64,000 nucleotides of DNA from Leifsonia sp. AK011. GTDB taxonomy: Bacteria; Actinomycetota; Actinomycetes; Actinomycetales; Microbacteriaceae. The notes beneath the pieces were generated by a model. It was not told the origin of the DNA, searched no databases, and saw only the letters and a program-made list of their open reading frames with translations. Where the stretch lies: positions 1,302,001-1,366,000 of the forward strand of contig NZ_JACCCH010000001.1 in assembly GCF_013410945.1 (NCBI RefSeq). The letters are read 5' to 3'. Shown here in pieces: positions 35,098 through 44,693 of this stretch. Made by a program: the position numbers and the translations under genes. Within the stretch, counting starts at the first letter, position 1. The number at the start of each line of letters is the position of its first letter.

Positions 35098-37969
35098 GGC
35101 TTTCTCCAGCCGTCACATCGGCACCGACTCCGGGGCCCAGGCCACGATGCTGGCGGCCCTCGGCTACGAATCTGTCGAGGCCCTCGTGCGCGCGGCGGTT
35201 CCCCCGGCCATCCAGTCCGCGCCCCTGGCCGAGTCGAGCATCCCGGATGCCGCGACCGAGCGTGAGGCGATCGCCGAGCTGCGCGTCCTCGCGTCGAAGA
35301 ACCGCGTGCGCCGCTCCATGATCGGGCTCGGCTACTACGACACGATCACCCCAGCGGTGATCCAGCGCAACGTACTCGAGAACCCCAGCTGGTACACGGC
35401 GTACACGCCCTACCAGCCGGAGATATCCCAGGGACGGCTTGAGGCGCTCATCAACTTCCAGACGATGATCTCCGACCTCACGGGCCTCGCCACCGCGAAC
35501 GCGTCCATGCTCGACGAGGGCACCGCCGTTGTCGAGGGGATGCTCCTGGCGCGCCGCGTGTCCGGCTCGGGTTCCCACGTATTCCTGGTGGATGCCGACG
35601 CCCTGCCCCAGACGAAGCGGCTTCTCGCCCACCGGGCCGAGGCCGTGGGCATCGAGTTGCGCGAGACGGCCTTCCCGCTCCCTGAGGCTCTCGAAGGATC
35701 GGACCTGCCGGAGGCCTTCGGTGCCTTCATCCAGTACCCCGGCGCGTCCGGTCGGGTCTGGGATCCTGCCGCCACCATCGCTGCCGTCAAGGAGCATGGC
35801 GGAGTGGCCATCGTCGGCGCAGACCTTCTCGCCCTCACCCTGCTCTCCTCCCCGGGCGATCTGGGCGCGGATGTCGCGGTCGGAACCTCGCAGCGCTTCG
35901 GAGTGCCCATGGGCTTCGGTGGTCCCCACGCTGGCTACATGGCCGTGCGCTCCGGGCTCGAGCGGCAGCTGCCCGGACGACTTGTCGGTGTGTCGCAGGA
36001 TGCGTCGGGGCATCCCGCCTACCGCCTCTCCCTGCAGGCGCGTGAACAGCACATCCGCCGTGAGAAGGCCACGTCGAACATCTGCACAGCGCAGGTGCTG
36101 CTGGCCGTGATGGCCTCGATGTACGCGGTCTACCACGGACCGGACGGGCTTAAGCGCATCGCCCAGCACGTGCACGCGGCAACCGTGCTCGCCGCCAAGG
36201 AGCTGAGGGCGCGCGGCGTCGACGTGCACGCCGACAGCTTCTTCGACACGTTCACCGTGACGGTGAAGGATGCGCCTGCCACCGCCGCCCGTGCCCTCAG
36301 GCACGACATCCTCCTCCACGAGGTCGACGAGCACACCGTGTCGCTGTCGTTCGACGAGACGAGCGCCGAGGACCTCGAGGCCGTCCTCCCGCTGCTCTAC
36401 GACATCTTCGAGGCCGGTGAGCGTGAGCCCGCGGCCGAACAGGGAGTATTCACCAAGGGCGTGCGCTGGTTCGCGCTCGACCCAGAGCGCCAGCACGAGT
36501 ACCTTCCATCGCTCGCTCGCACGAGCCCGTACCTCACGCATCCCGTGTTCTCCACGCACCGCAGCGAGACCTCGATGATGCGGTACCTCAAGTACCTCGC
36601 CGACAAGGACTACGCGCTCGACCGCGGCATGATCCCGCTCGGTTCGTGCACGATGAAGCTCAACGCCGCGACCGAGATGGCCGCAGTCACGTGGCCGGAG
36701 TTCGCGGGCATCCACCCCTTCGCCCCCGAGAGTGACACCGTGGGCTACCGCACCCTCATCGAGCAGCTCGAGACCTGGCTCGCCGAGGTCACCGGGTACG
36801 ACGCCGTGTCCCTGCAACCGAACGCCGGCAGCCAGGGCGAATTGGCCGGGCTCCTCGCGATTCGCGGATACCACCGCTCCCGCGGGGACGACCAGCGCAC
36901 GGTGTGCCTCATCCCGTCGAGTGCCCACGGCACAAACGCGGCCAGCGCCGTGCTCGCGGGCATGCGTGTGGTCGTGGTGGCCTGCGACGACCTCGGCAAC
37001 GTCGACCTCGACGACCTGCGGGCGAAGGTCGCGCTGCACGCCGACGAACTCGCCGCACTCATGATCACCTACCCGTCGACGCACGGTGTGTACGAGCACG
37101 ACGTTGTCGACATCACGACCGCGGTGCACGAGGCCGGCGGGCAGGTCTACGTGGATGGTGCGAACCTCAACGCCGTGCTCGGCTACGCCCGATTCGGCGA
37201 CTTCGGTGGGGATGTCTCGCACCTCAACCTGCACAAGACCTTCTGCATCCCACATGGCGGCGGTGGCCCCGGCGTGGGGCCCGTGGCCGCCAAGGCACAC
37301 CTGGCGGAGTTCCTGCCGCAAGGCACCGCGAACCCCGTCAGTGCCGCCCCGTACGGGAGTGCTGGCATCCTGCCCATTTCGTGGGCGTACGTGCGGATGA
37401 TGGGTGCCGAGGGACTGCAACAGGCAACGGGTGCCGCGGTCCTTGCGGCCAATTACGTCGCCGTTCGACTGCGTGAGCACTACCCGGTGCTCTACGCGGG
37501 GGACAACGGCCTCGTCGCCCACGAGTGCATCCTCGACCTGCGGCCGCTCAAGGAGGCGACGGGCATCGACAACAACGATGTCGCGAAGCGCCTCATCGAC
37601 TACGGATTCCACGCGCCCACCATGTCGTTCCCCGTGGCCGGCACGCTCATGGTCGAGCCGACGGAGAGTGAGGACCTGACCGAGATCGACCGCTTCATCG
37701 ACGCGATGATCGCGATCAAGGAGGAGGCGGATGCCGTGGCCGCTGGTGTCTGGCCGGCTGACGACAACCCCCTCGTGCACGCGCCCCACACCGCCCAGTC
37801 GGTCATCGAGGGCGAGTGGGACCACGCCTACTCCCGCGAGCTCGCCGTCTACCCGCTGCGCAGTCTCATTCGCACCAAGTACTGGCCGCCCGTGCGCCGC
37901 GTCGACAACGCCTGGGGCGACCGCAACCTCGTGTGCGCGTGCCCGCCCATTGAGGCGTTCGCGGACTAG
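35090..37969 (+). CDS. gcvP: Glycine dehydrogenase (decarboxylating), P protein
   Basis: 959 residues, the single-chain P protein with two PLP-fold halves. It decarboxylates glycine and loads GcvH. The PLP lysine is K716 in [17 protein letters not shown]-terminal SRHIG and the GLGYYDT motif are present. ATG at 35090 overlaps gcvH by 8 bp; a longer upstream frame would lie inside gcvH. Both halves are complete. Confidence 0.97.
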   Translation: MTEAFSSRHIGTDSGAQATMLAALGYESVEALVRAAVPPAIQSAPLAESSIPDAATEREAIAELRVLASKNRVRRSMIGLGYYDTITPAVIQRNVLENPSWYTAYTPYQPEISQGRLEALINFQTMISDLTGLATANASMLDEGTAVVEGMLLARRVSGSGSHVFLVDADALPQTKRLLAHRAEAVGIELRETAFPLPEALEGSDLPEAFGAFIQYPGASGRVWDPAATIAAVKEHGGVAIVGADLLALTLLSSPGDLGADVAVGTSQRFGVPMGFGGPHAGYMAVRSGLERQLPGRLVGVSQDASGHPAYRLSLQAREQHIRREKATSNICTAQVLLAVMASMYAVYHGPDGLKRIAQHVHAATVLAAKELRARGVDVHADSFFDTFTVTVKDAPATAARALRHDILLHEVDEHTVSLSFDETSAEDLEAVLPLLYDIFEAGEREPAAEQGVFTKGVRWFALDPERQHEYLPSLARTSPYLTHPVFSTHRSETSMMRYLKYLADKDYALDRGMIPLGSCTMKLNAATEMAAVTWPEFAGIHPFAPESDTVGYRTLIEQLETWLAEVTGYDAVSLQPNAGSQGELAGLLAIRGYHRSRGDDQRTVCLIPSSAHGTNAASAVLAGMRVVVVACDDLGNVDLDDLRAKVALHADELAALMITYPSTHGVYEHDVVDITTAVHEAGGQVYVDGANLNAVLGYARFGDFGGDVSHLNLHKTFCIPHGGGGPGVGPVAAKAHLAEFLPQGTANPVSAAPYGSAGILPISWAYVRMMGAEGLQQATGAAVLAANYVAVRLREHYPVLYAGDNGLVAHECILDLRPLKEATGIDNNDVAKRLIDYGFHAPTMSFPVAGTLMVEPTESEDLTEIDRFIDAMIAIKEEADAVAAGVWPADDNPLVHAPHTAQSVIEGEWDHAYSRELAVYPLRSLIRTKYWPPVRRVDNAWGDRNLVCACPPIEAFAD

Positions 37970-37979
37970 CCCCACTTGT

Positions 37980-38070
37980 CACATCCCAAATGCAGGAAGT
38001 CTGGCTTCGTCGCACGGTGACGTGCGGGATTCGTGTGCTTCGGGCCGTCGAATCCTGCATTTGGGATGTG
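37980..38070. repeat. 91-bp multi-hairpin inverted-repeat element
   Basis: Perfect 18-bp arms CACATCCCAAATGCAGGA (37980-37997) and its complement (38053-38070). Inside are smaller hairpins: GAAG/CTTC (37996-38008), CGCACG/CGTGCG (38011-38026) and GGATTCG/CGAATCC (38027-38055, sharing the right arm). The folded form would be cloverleaf-like. It sits between convergent genes with no coding frame. It may be a small repetitive element or a bidirectional terminator. Confidence 0.75.
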
Positions 38071-38082
38071 TGACTGAGCTGA

Positions 38083-38880
38083 TTAGCTCGGGGTGGTGAA
38101 GAGCGCCGGGAAGGTCGCTGCGGCCCACGGGTAGCCCACGAAGATCGCGGAATCGATCACGACGTGCGCGATCACTAGGGGTAGCACGCGCCCTGTGCGC
38201 GTGTACAGCCAGCCGAACAGCACTCCCATCGCGAAGTTGCCGATGAAGGCTCCGAAGCCCTGGTACAGGTGGTAGGTGCCCCGAAGGGTGGCGCTCGCGA
38301 GGATGATCGACCACGGGCCCCACCCCAGGTCGCGCAGGCGCGCGAAGAGGTAGCCGATCACGATGACTTCCTCGGTCACGCCCGCCCGCAGCGCCGAGAG
38401 CAGCAGCACGGGAATCGTCCACCAATAGGCATCCAACCCGGCCGGGTTCACGTTGACGGTGATGCCCAGTGCGCGGCCCGCGAGGTAGACGCCGATGCCC
38501 GGGATGCCGATGGCCAGCGCGAGTCCGAGCCCCTGGAGGGTGTCGCGGCCCGGTCGGGCTCCGTCGATGCCGAGCCGGGAAAGGTGGGGTCGGGCCGCCT
38601 GCCAGAGCAGGAACGCCACGAGTGCGACGGGCACGAGGTCGAAGAAGATGCCCATGAGCTGGTAGATCAGGTCGAACCACGGTCGATCGCTCAGCGACTG
38701 GTTGATGGTCGTCGACTGGTCGGCGAGTGCCTCGTCGCGGGTGGTCCTGTTGATGATCGAGACCACGGAATAGGCTGCGGATGCACCCAGCGAGAGCCCG
38801 AGGACGAGCAGGATCTCGGCCCATGTCCTGCGCCTGGATTCGACCGCGAACGCTGCCGGATAGGGGCCGGGTTTCAGCAC
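38083..38880 (-). CDS. CPBP family intramembrane protease
   Basis: 265 residues, about seven membrane helices. The glutamic-protease motif appears as TEEVIVIGYLFARLR (EE then R at a wider spacing than the canonical EExxxR), followed by GTYHLYQG (His) and HVVIDSAIF (His/Asp). GTG at 38880 was chosen; an in-frame TTG at 38922 would fall within a LacI-type operator. Divergent from the ABC importer. Substrate unknown. Confidence 0.8.
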   Translation of the reverse strand: MLKPGPYPAAFAVESRRRTWAEILLVLGLSLGASAAYSVVSIINRTTRDEALADQSTTINQSLSDRPWFDLIYQLMGIFFDLVPVALVAFLLWQAARPHLSRLGIDGARPGRDTLQGLGLALAIGIPGIGVYLAGRALGITVNVNPAGLDAYWWTIPVLLLSALRAGVTEEVIVIGYLFARLRDLGWGPWSIILASATLRGTYHLYQGFGAFIGNFAMGVLFGWLYTRTGRVLPLVIAHVVIDSAIFVGYPWAAATFPALFTTPS

Positions 38881-38917
38881 AACGTGCCCCAATCGTCGGG
38901 AGATCTTGTGTGGTTGG

Positions 38918-38932
38918 TGCAAACGCTTCCCA
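38918..38932. promoter_or_regulatory. LacI-type operator (left)
   Basis: TGCAAACGCTTCCC matches TGNAANCGNTTNCA at 13 of 14 defining positions. It lies just upstream of the CPBP start and 120 bp centre to centre from the second box. Confidence 0.5.
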
Positions 38933-39037
38933 TGTTATTCGCCGATCTATGGACGGTGTCCACAAGAGGCAAGTTGGGGACTCCTCACCTCTCGGCGAAT
39001 ACCGTCGCGAGGCACAATTTTGCTGCGCGCAGAGGAG

Positions 39038-39051
39038 TGTAAACGCTTACA
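39038..39051. promoter_or_regulatory. LacI-type operator (right)
   Basis: TGTAAACGCTTACA is a full match to the LacI/GalR-family pattern TGNAANCGNTTNCA. It lies 23 bp upstream of the importer -35 box. No LacI-family gene is in this window, so the regulator is elsewhere. Confidence 0.7.
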
Positions 39052-39074
39052 TTTCCGCGCCGCATGCAAGTTAT

Positions 39075-39102
39075 TTGACACTTGATTTCCGCTAGGTAAC
39101 GT
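39075..39102 (+). promoter_or_regulatory. Promoter of the ABC importer operon
   Basis: Consensus TTGACA and TAACGT with a 16-bp spacer. Predicted start near 39109, giving a leader of about 100 nt that includes a terminator-like hairpin. Confidence 0.6.
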
Positions 39103-39157
39103 TCAGCCCGGATCATTTTGGATAAATGCAACCCCCTCTTAGGGTGTCATCTATCCC

Positions 39158-39200
39158 GCAGGTCCCGGTGCTGGGTTTTACCGGGACCTGCTTTCTTGTT
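39158..39200 (+). terminator. Intrinsic terminator hairpin in the importer leader
   Basis: GCAGGTCCCGGT (39158-39169) pairs perfectly with ACCGGGACCTGC (39180-39191), 10-nt loop, followed by TTTCTTGTT. It sits between the promoter and the ribosome-binding site AGGAGG (39202-39207). As the upstream gene is divergent, it can only act on the importer's own transcript, which suggests attenuation. Confidence 0.65.
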
Positions 39201-39211
39201 CAGGAGGAAAC

Positions 39212-40822
39212 TTGCGTATTCCACGACTTCTCGCCATCACGGGGGCCCTCTCGGTCGCCTCTGTCCTTGCGCTGGCAGGCTGTGCCCCCAGCACCGACGG
39301 AGGCGGCGGCAGTAGCTCGTCGGCCGTTGTCACGTCCAACATCACGGAGCCGGAACACGGCCTCATCCCCGCAGACACCAACGAGGTCAGCGGCGCGCTC
39401 GCGCTGAACAACCTCTTCGCTGGCCTCGTCTACTACGAAGCAGACGGCTCGATGGCCATGGATGCCGCGGAGTCGATCGAATCCGACGACAACCAGCTCT
39501 GGACCATCAAGATCAAGGGTGACCAGACCTTCACCGACGGAACGCCGGTCACGGCGGAGTCGTTCGTGAAGGCGTGGCAGTGGGGAGCCTCGAACCCCGA
39601 GCTCCTGAACCAGTGGTGGTTCGCCAACATCGAGGGCTACTCCGCCGAGGGTGGAGAGGACACGCTCGCCCTCGAGGTCGTGGATGACACCACCTTCACC
39701 GTGCAGCTCGCTGCGCCCCAGTCGGACTTCCCGCTGAGCCTCGGCTACACGGTGTACTTCCCGCTTCCCGAGGCGTTTTTCGATGACCCCGAGGCGTTCG
39801 GTGAGGCACCGATCGGAAACGGCCCGTACATGCTCTCCGACACCGGTTGGGTGCACGATGAGCGCATCTCGCTCGTGGTCAACCCCGACTACACCGGTCC
39901 GCGCCAGCCCGCCAACGGCGGCATCGACCTCGTCATCTACGCGACCCAGGAGGCGGCGTACGCCGACCTGCTCGCCGACAACCTCGACGTCATGGACCAG
40001 GTCCCGCCGGGATCCCTCGCAACCTACGAGGCTGACCTCGGCGACCGCGCCGTGTCCCAGCCCGCAGCGGTCTTCCAGTCGTTCACCATCCAGGTGAGCC
40101 TCGACCACTTCGGCATGGACGAGGAGGGCAAGCTCCGCCGCGCCGCGATCTCGCACGCCATCAACCGCGCAGAGATCACGGACAAGATCTTCGAGGGCAG
40201 CGCGACCCCCGCGGTCGACTGGACTTCCCCCGTCATCGACGGCTGGTCCGACTCGCTCGATGGCAGTGATGTTCTGGCCTACGACCCCGATCTCGCGGCT
40301 CAGCTGTGGGCCGAGGCCGACGCTATCTCCCCGTGGTCCGGCCAGTTCGGTATCGCGTACAACGCCGACGGTGGACACCAGGCGTGGGTGGACGCAACAG
40401 CCAACTCGATCAAGAACGTGCTCGGTATCGACGCCATCGGCGTTCCGTACCCCGACTTCGCCGGTCTTCGTACCGAGGTCAACAACGACACGATCACGAC
40501 CGCGTTCCGCTCGGGATGGCAGTTCGACTACCCGGGCCAGTACAACATCCTGTCGGCGCTCTACCTGACCGGTTCCGGCTCGAACGACGCTCGTTACTCG
40601 AACCCCGACTACGACGCCCTGATCAAGGAAGGCGCAAGCGCCGACTCGATCGAGGCGGCGAACGAGTCGTTCTCGCAGGCGCAGGAGATCCTCTTCCAGG
40701 ACCTCCCGGCGATCCCGCTGTGGTACGGCTCGGTCAACGCCGGTTACTCGACCCTCGTGGACAACGTCGAGTTCGGCTGGGACAGCTGGCCGATCCTCTA
40801 CAAGGTCACCAAGTCCGAGTAG
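39212..40822 (+). CDS. ABC importer substrate-binding lipoprotein (family 5)
   Basis: 536 residues. Lipobox LALAGC (cysteine near 24) and a Gly/Ser linker precede an SBP_bac_5 fold (FTDGTPVTAESFVKAWQWGA, GNGPYML, NPDYTG). It binds peptides or oligosaccharides outside the membrane. The TTG start at 39212 has AGGAGG 4 nt upstream and no better alternative. LacI-type operators upstream favour a sugar-derived ligand over peptides; this is inference. A 21-bp hairpin separates it from the permeases. Confidence 0.88.
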   Translation: MRIPRLLAITGALSVASVLALAGCAPSTDGGGGSSSSAVVTSNITEPEHGLIPADTNEVSGALALNNLFAGLVYYEADGSMAMDAAESIESDDNQLWTIKIKGDQTFTDGTPVTAESFVKAWQWGASNPELLNQWWFANIEGYSAEGGEDTLALEVVDDTTFTVQLAAPQSDFPLSLGYTVYFPLPEAFFDDPEAFGEAPIGNGPYMLSDTGWVHDERISLVVNPDYTGPRQPANGGIDLVIYATQEAAYADLLADNLDVMDQVPPGSLATYEADLGDRAVSQPAAVFQSFTIQVSLDHFGMDEEGKLRRAAISHAINRAEITDKIFEGSATPAVDWTSPVIDGWSDSLDGSDVLAYDPDLAAQLWAEADAISPWSGQFGIAYNADGGHQAWVDATANSIKNVLGIDAIGVPYPDFAGLRTEVNNDTITTAFRSGWQFDYPGQYNILSALYLTGSGSNDARYSNPDYDALIKEGASADSIEAANESFSQAQEILFQDLPAIPLWYGSVNAGYSTLVDNVEFGWDSWPILYKVTKSE

Positions 40823-40835
40823 CCCGTTCGGCTTG

Positions 40836-40882
40836 ACGGCGAGAGTGTGGGGCAGCGCGATGCTGCCCCACACTCTCGCCGT
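40836..40882 (+). terminator. 21-bp hairpin between binding protein and permease genes
   Basis: Perfect 21-bp arms (40836-40856 and 40862-40882) with loop GCGAT and no T-tract. Such hairpins often leave more binding-protein than permease message, by partial termination or 3'-end protection. Confidence 0.7.
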
Positions 40883-40905
40883 GGCCGGCTCGCACTTAAC
40901 GCGCT

Positions 40906-41835
40906 ATGACCGCATACATAATCCGGCGGCTGCTGCAGGCCATCCCGGTGTTCTTCGGTTCCACCCTGCTCATCTTCTCGATGGTCTTCGCCCTCCCCGG
41001 CGACCCCATCCTCGCGATGTTCGGCGACAAGACGCCGACTCCGGAGCAGCTCGCGGCACTGCAGGCCCGGTACAACCTCGACCAGCCGTTCCTCATCCGC
41101 TATCTCGACTATCTGGGCCAGCTGTTCCAGGGCAATCTCGGTACGACGTTCTCCGGCCAATCGGTCAATGAGATCCTCCTGCGTACATTCCCGAACACGC
41201 TGCGGCTCGCCCTGCTCGCCATCGCCATCGAGCTCGTCTTCGGAGTGATCGTCGGACTGATCGCAGGACTGCGCAAGGGAAGCCTGTTCGACCACGGTTC
41301 GCTGCTGATCAGCCTTGTACTGATCTCCCTCCCGGTGTTCGTGCTGGCCTTCGTCGCACAGTTCTTCCTCGGCATCCAACTCGGAATCTTCCGCGCGACG
41401 GTGGGACCCGGTGCGCCCTGGGGGGATCTGATACTCCCGGCCCTTGTGCTGGCCGCGTTGAACTTCGCCTACGTGGTGAGGCTCACGCGTTCGTCGACCA
41501 TCGACACGAGCCAGCAGGACTTCGTGCGCATGGCCTACGGCAAGGGCCTCTCGCGTGGCCGCGTGGTGCCGGTGCACATCCTCCGCAACTCGCTCATCCC
41601 CGTGACGACCAACCTGGCCGCCGACTTCGGCATCCTCATCGTGGGTGCCACGGTCACTGAGGGCATCTTCAACGTGCCCGGCGTGGGCAACGAGCTCTTC
41701 AAGGCGATCAACCGGCATGACAGCCCCGAGATCGTCTCGATCGTGACGATCCTCGTGATCATCTACGTGCTCGTGAACCTGTTCATCGATCTTCTCTACG
41801 GCGTGCTCGACCCAAGGATCCGCTATGTCAAGTAA
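40906..41835 (+). CDS. ABC importer permease (DppB type)
   Basis: 309 residues, six membrane helices. N-terminal MTAYIIRRLLQAIPVFFG and the EAA-loop region (DFVRMAYGKGLSRGRVVPVH, then LIPVTTNLAADFGILIVGAT) are typical of the DppB/OppB family. It forms the channel with the following permease. Overlaps the next gene by 11 bp. Confidence 0.92.
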   Translation: MTAYIIRRLLQAIPVFFGSTLLIFSMVFALPGDPILAMFGDKTPTPEQLAALQARYNLDQPFLIRYLDYLGQLFQGNLGTTFSGQSVNEILLRTFPNTLRLALLAIAIELVFGVIVGLIAGLRKGSLFDHGSLLISLVLISLPVFVLAFVAQFFLGIQLGIFRATVGPGAPWGDLILPALVLAALNFAYVVRLTRSSTIDTSQQDFVRMAYGKGLSRGRVVPVHILRNSLIPVTTNLAADFGILIVGATVTEGIFNVPGVGNELFKAINRHDSPEIVSIVTILVIIYVLVNLFIDLLYGVLDPRIRYVK

Positions 41836-42784
41836 GCAACCCATCCGAGAGATGCCGCGGTACGTCGCCGAGGTCGAGGATGCCAACCTCGGCGCCATCG
41901 ACGCCGTGCGCGTGAGCGAACGCAAGAGCAACCTCTGGCTCGACGCGTGGCGCGATGTGCGCGGGCGTTGGATGTTCTGGGCATCGGCCGCGATCATCCT
42001 GCTCGTCATCGTCGTCGCGCTCTTCCCCAACCTGTTCACGAGCGTGCCCCCGAACGATGAGTGCTACCTCGCGAACAGCAACGGAGGGCCAGAGCCCGGG
42101 CATCCACTCGGCTTCACGAAGCAGGGATGCGACGTCTTCTCGCGAATCATCCACGGAACGGGCACGTCGCTCTCCGTCGGCCTCATCGTGACCCTCCTGG
42201 TGACGGTCATCGGAGTGGCCGTCGGCGCGTTCGCCGGGTTCTTCGGTGGATGGCTGGACTCGCTGCTCATGCGCATCGGCGACATGTTCTTCGCGATCCC
42301 CTACATCCTCGCGGCGGTGGTGATCATGTCGCTGTTCCTCAAGGACCGCAACATCCTGATCATCTCCCTCGCCATCGGATTCTTCGCGTGGCCAGCGACC
42401 GCGCGAATACTCCGATCCGAGGTGCTGCGGGTGAAACAATCGGAGTTCGTCACGGCCTCGACCGCTCTGGGCCTGTCCCGCGCACGCACCATGCTCGTGC
42501 ACGTGCTGCCGAACTCGATCGCTCCGGTGATCGTCGTGACAACGGTCGGTCTCGCGGCCGCGATCACCGCGGAGGCGACCCTGTCGTTCCTGGGTGTCGG
42601 CCTGCCGAACAACATCTACATGTCGTGGGGCAATGACATCTCGGCGGCGCAGGTCGACCTGCGTACCAACCCGACGACGCTCATCTATCCCTCGATCGCG
42701 CTGTCGCTGACGGTGCTCGCGTTCATCATGATGGGCGAGACCGTGCGCGATGCCCTCGATCCGAAGGCGAGGGCATCACGATGA
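41825..42784 (+). CDS. ABC importer permease (DppC type)
   Basis: 319 residues. An N-terminal cytoplasmic region (about 1-45), six membrane helices and the EAA loop EFVTASTALGLSRARTMLVH with SFLGVGLPNN near the end. A large extracytoplasmic loop after helix 1 contains two cysteines (NDECYLAN; KQGCDVFSRI). Overlaps the ATPase gene by 4 bp (ATGA). Confidence 0.92.
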   Translation: MSSKQPIREMPRYVAEVEDANLGAIDAVRVSERKSNLWLDAWRDVRGRWMFWASAAIILLVIVVALFPNLFTSVPPNDECYLANSNGGPEPGHPLGFTKQGCDVFSRIIHGTGTSLSVGLIVTLLVTVIGVAVGAFAGFFGGWLDSLLMRIGDMFFAIPYILAAVVIMSLFLKDRNILIISLAIGFFAWPATARILRSEVLRVKQSEFVTASTALGLSRARTMLVHVLPNSIAPVIVVTTVGLAAAITAEATLSFLGVGLPNNIYMSWGNDISAAQVDLRTNPTTLIYPSIALSLTVLAFIMMGETVRDALDPKARASR

Positions 42785-44505
42785 CCGAGCTGAAGCCACT
42801 TCTCGAGGTCCGGGGACTCGAGGTCTCCTTCACCACACCCGAGGGCCAGGTTCCCGCGGTGCGCGGCGTCGACTTCGATGTCTACCCGGGCGAGACTCTC
42901 GCGATCGTGGGGGAGTCGGGCTCCGGCAAGTCGACGACCGCTCATGCGATCATCAACCTGCTCGCGGGCAACGGTCGCGTCACCGGGGGCGAGATCCTCT
43001 TCGACGGAGTTGACCTCACCAAGGTGTCCAAGCGCGAGATGGAGAATCTCCGGGGTCGGAGCATCGGACTCGTTCCTCAGGACCCGATGCAGAGCCTCAA
43101 CCCGGTGTGGAACATCGGCTTCCAGGTCGAGGAGACCATCCGCGCGAACGGTGGGGCCAAGGGCAAGCGCGAGATCCGCAAGCGCGCCATCCAGGTGCTC
43201 CAGGAGGCGGGCCTCCAGGACGCCGGCAGCAGGCTGAAGCAGTATCCTCACCAGTTCTCGGGCGGAATGCGCCAGCGCGTGCTCATCGGCATCGCCCTGT
43301 CGGGCAACCCGAAGCTCGTCATCGCGGATGAACCGACCTCGGCGCTCGACGTGACCGTGCAGCGGCGCATCCTCGACCACCTCGAGACGCTCACCAGCCA
43401 GCACGGCACAGCGATGATCCTCATCACGCACGACCTCGGCCTCGCGGCGGAGCGCGCGGAGAACATGATCGTCATGAACCGTGGGCGCATCGTGGAGGCG
43501 GGACCCGCACTCGATCTGCTGCAGGATCCGAGGCATCCGTACACCCAGCGCCTGGTGTCGGCTGCGCCGAGCCTCGTCTCGACGCGCATCCAATCGGCGG
43601 TCAAGCGTGCGGAACCCCTCGCCACGATCACGACGAGCGGTGTCTCGGAGGTCGTCGATCTCACCCACGCGGCCGAGCACGCCCAGCACGCCACGGACCT
43701 GGCCGGCACGCCAGCGATCGAGTTCAAGAACGTCACCAAGGTGTTCCATCTCCGCAAGCCGAGCGGCTTCGGTACGACGGAGTTCGCTGCCGTGGACGAC
43801 GTCTCGTTCAGTGTCGCGCGCGGCACGACGCTCGCCCTGGTGGGGGAGTCGGGCTCCGGAAAGTCGACGGCGGCGAAGCTCCTGCTGCAGCTCGAACAGA
43901 AGACGGCGGGCTCGATCCTCGTCGACGGAATCGACACCGACGGTCTCAGCAGGAAGCAGGTCTTCGATCTGCGGCGCAAGATGCAGCCGGTGTTCCAGGA
44001 CCCGTACGCATCGCTCGACCCGCTCCGCAACATCGGCAACACGATCGCGGAGCCGCTCGCCGTGCACGGCATCGGCACCGCGGCGAGTCGCCGGGCTCGA
44101 GTGCTCGAGGTGCTCGACCAGGTGGCGATGCCGTCCACGGTCGTTGGCCGCTACCCCAACGAGCTCTCGGGCGGGCAGCGACAGCGCGTCGCCATCGCTC
44201 GGGCGCTCGCGCTCAAGCCCGACATCGTCGTGCTGGACGAGGCGGTCTCCGCCCTGGACGTACTCGTGCAGGCGCAGGTGCTCAACCTCCTCGCCGACCT
44301 GCAGGCCGAGCTGGGGCTGACCTATCTCTTCATCACGCACGACCTGGCGGTGGTGCGGGTGATCGCCGATCACGTCTGCGTCATGAGGCAGGGCAGGATC
44401 GTCGAGCGCGCGACCGTGGATGAGGTCTTCTCCAACCCCCAGGACGACTACACGCGCGACCTGCTGGAGGCGATCCCCGGGCGCAACGTTCGTCTGGGTG
44501 CCTGA
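42781..44505 (+). CDS. ABC importer dual ATPase (DppD-DppF fusion)
   Basis: 574 residues with two full nucleotide-binding domains. First: Walker A GESGSGKST (44-52), signature FSGGMRQRV, Walker B LVIADEPTSALD. Second: Walker A about 356-364, signature LSGGQRQRV, Walker B IVVLDEAVSALD. A linker of about 60 residues joins them. Each half is followed by the oligopeptide-type C-terminal region (HPYTQRLV, DDYTRDLL). It completes a binding protein-permease-permease-ATPase operon. Confidence 0.95.
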   Translation: MTELKPLLEVRGLEVSFTTPEGQVPAVRGVDFDVYPGETLAIVGESGSGKSTTAHAIINLLAGNGRVTGGEILFDGVDLTKVSKREMENLRGRSIGLVPQDPMQSLNPVWNIGFQVEETIRANGGAKGKREIRKRAIQVLQEAGLQDAGSRLKQYPHQFSGGMRQRVLIGIALSGNPKLVIADEPTSALDVTVQRRILDHLETLTSQHGTAMILITHDLGLAAERAENMIVMNRGRIVEAGPALDLLQDPRHPYTQRLVSAAPSLVSTRIQSAVKRAEPLATITTSGVSEVVDLTHAAEHAQHATDLAGTPAIEFKNVTKVFHLRKPSGFGTTEFAAVDDVSFSVARGTTLALVGESGSGKSTAAKLLLQLEQKTAGSILVDGIDTDGLSRKQVFDLRRKMQPVFQDPYASLDPLRNIGNTIAEPLAVHGIGTAASRRARVLEVLDQVAMPSTVVGRYPNELSGGQRQRVAIARALALKPDIVVLDEAVSALDVLVQAQVLNLLADLQAELGLTYLFITHDLAVVRVIADHVCVMRQGRIVERATVDEVFSNPQDDYTRDLLEAIPGRNVRLGA

Positions 44506-44523
44506 GGCTCGACCCATCCTGTG

Positions 44524-44565
44524 AATGCCCCGGCCGCGCGCACCCGTGCGTACGGCCGGGGCGTT
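44524..44565 (+). terminator. Terminator hairpin after the importer operon
   Basis: GCCCCGGCCG (44527-44536) pairs with CGGCCGGGGC (44553-44562), extended by AAT/GTT; 16-nt loop. It begins 19 bp after the ATPase stop. The remaining gap to 44693 shows no other structure apart from the ribosome-binding site of the next gene. Confidence 0.7.
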
Positions 44566-44693
44566 CCTGTGCCATTACCGCCGAATCCGGTTTGCGCCTA
44601 GAGTCGTGCAAGGAATGTGCCCGACCCCGGGGGTGCACGACTACCGCCCGCCACGTCGCTTGAGCGTCTTGTGGTCTGCGACGTGGAGGAACA

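Noticed and set aside
35084-37975. 963-codon open frame antisense to gcvP
   Set aside because: High-GC shadow of a conserved gene; the product is low-complexity Arg/His/Gly/Val without any domain, while gcvP is unmistakable.
38881-38922. TTG at 38922 as start of the CPBP protease
   Set aside because: It would place the start inside a LacI-type operator and lacks a ribosome-binding site; GTG 38880 fits better.
39126-39407. 93-codon frame starting in the importer leader
   Set aside because: No ribosome-binding site, and it runs into the binding-protein gene in another frame; mentioned only as a possible short leader translation.
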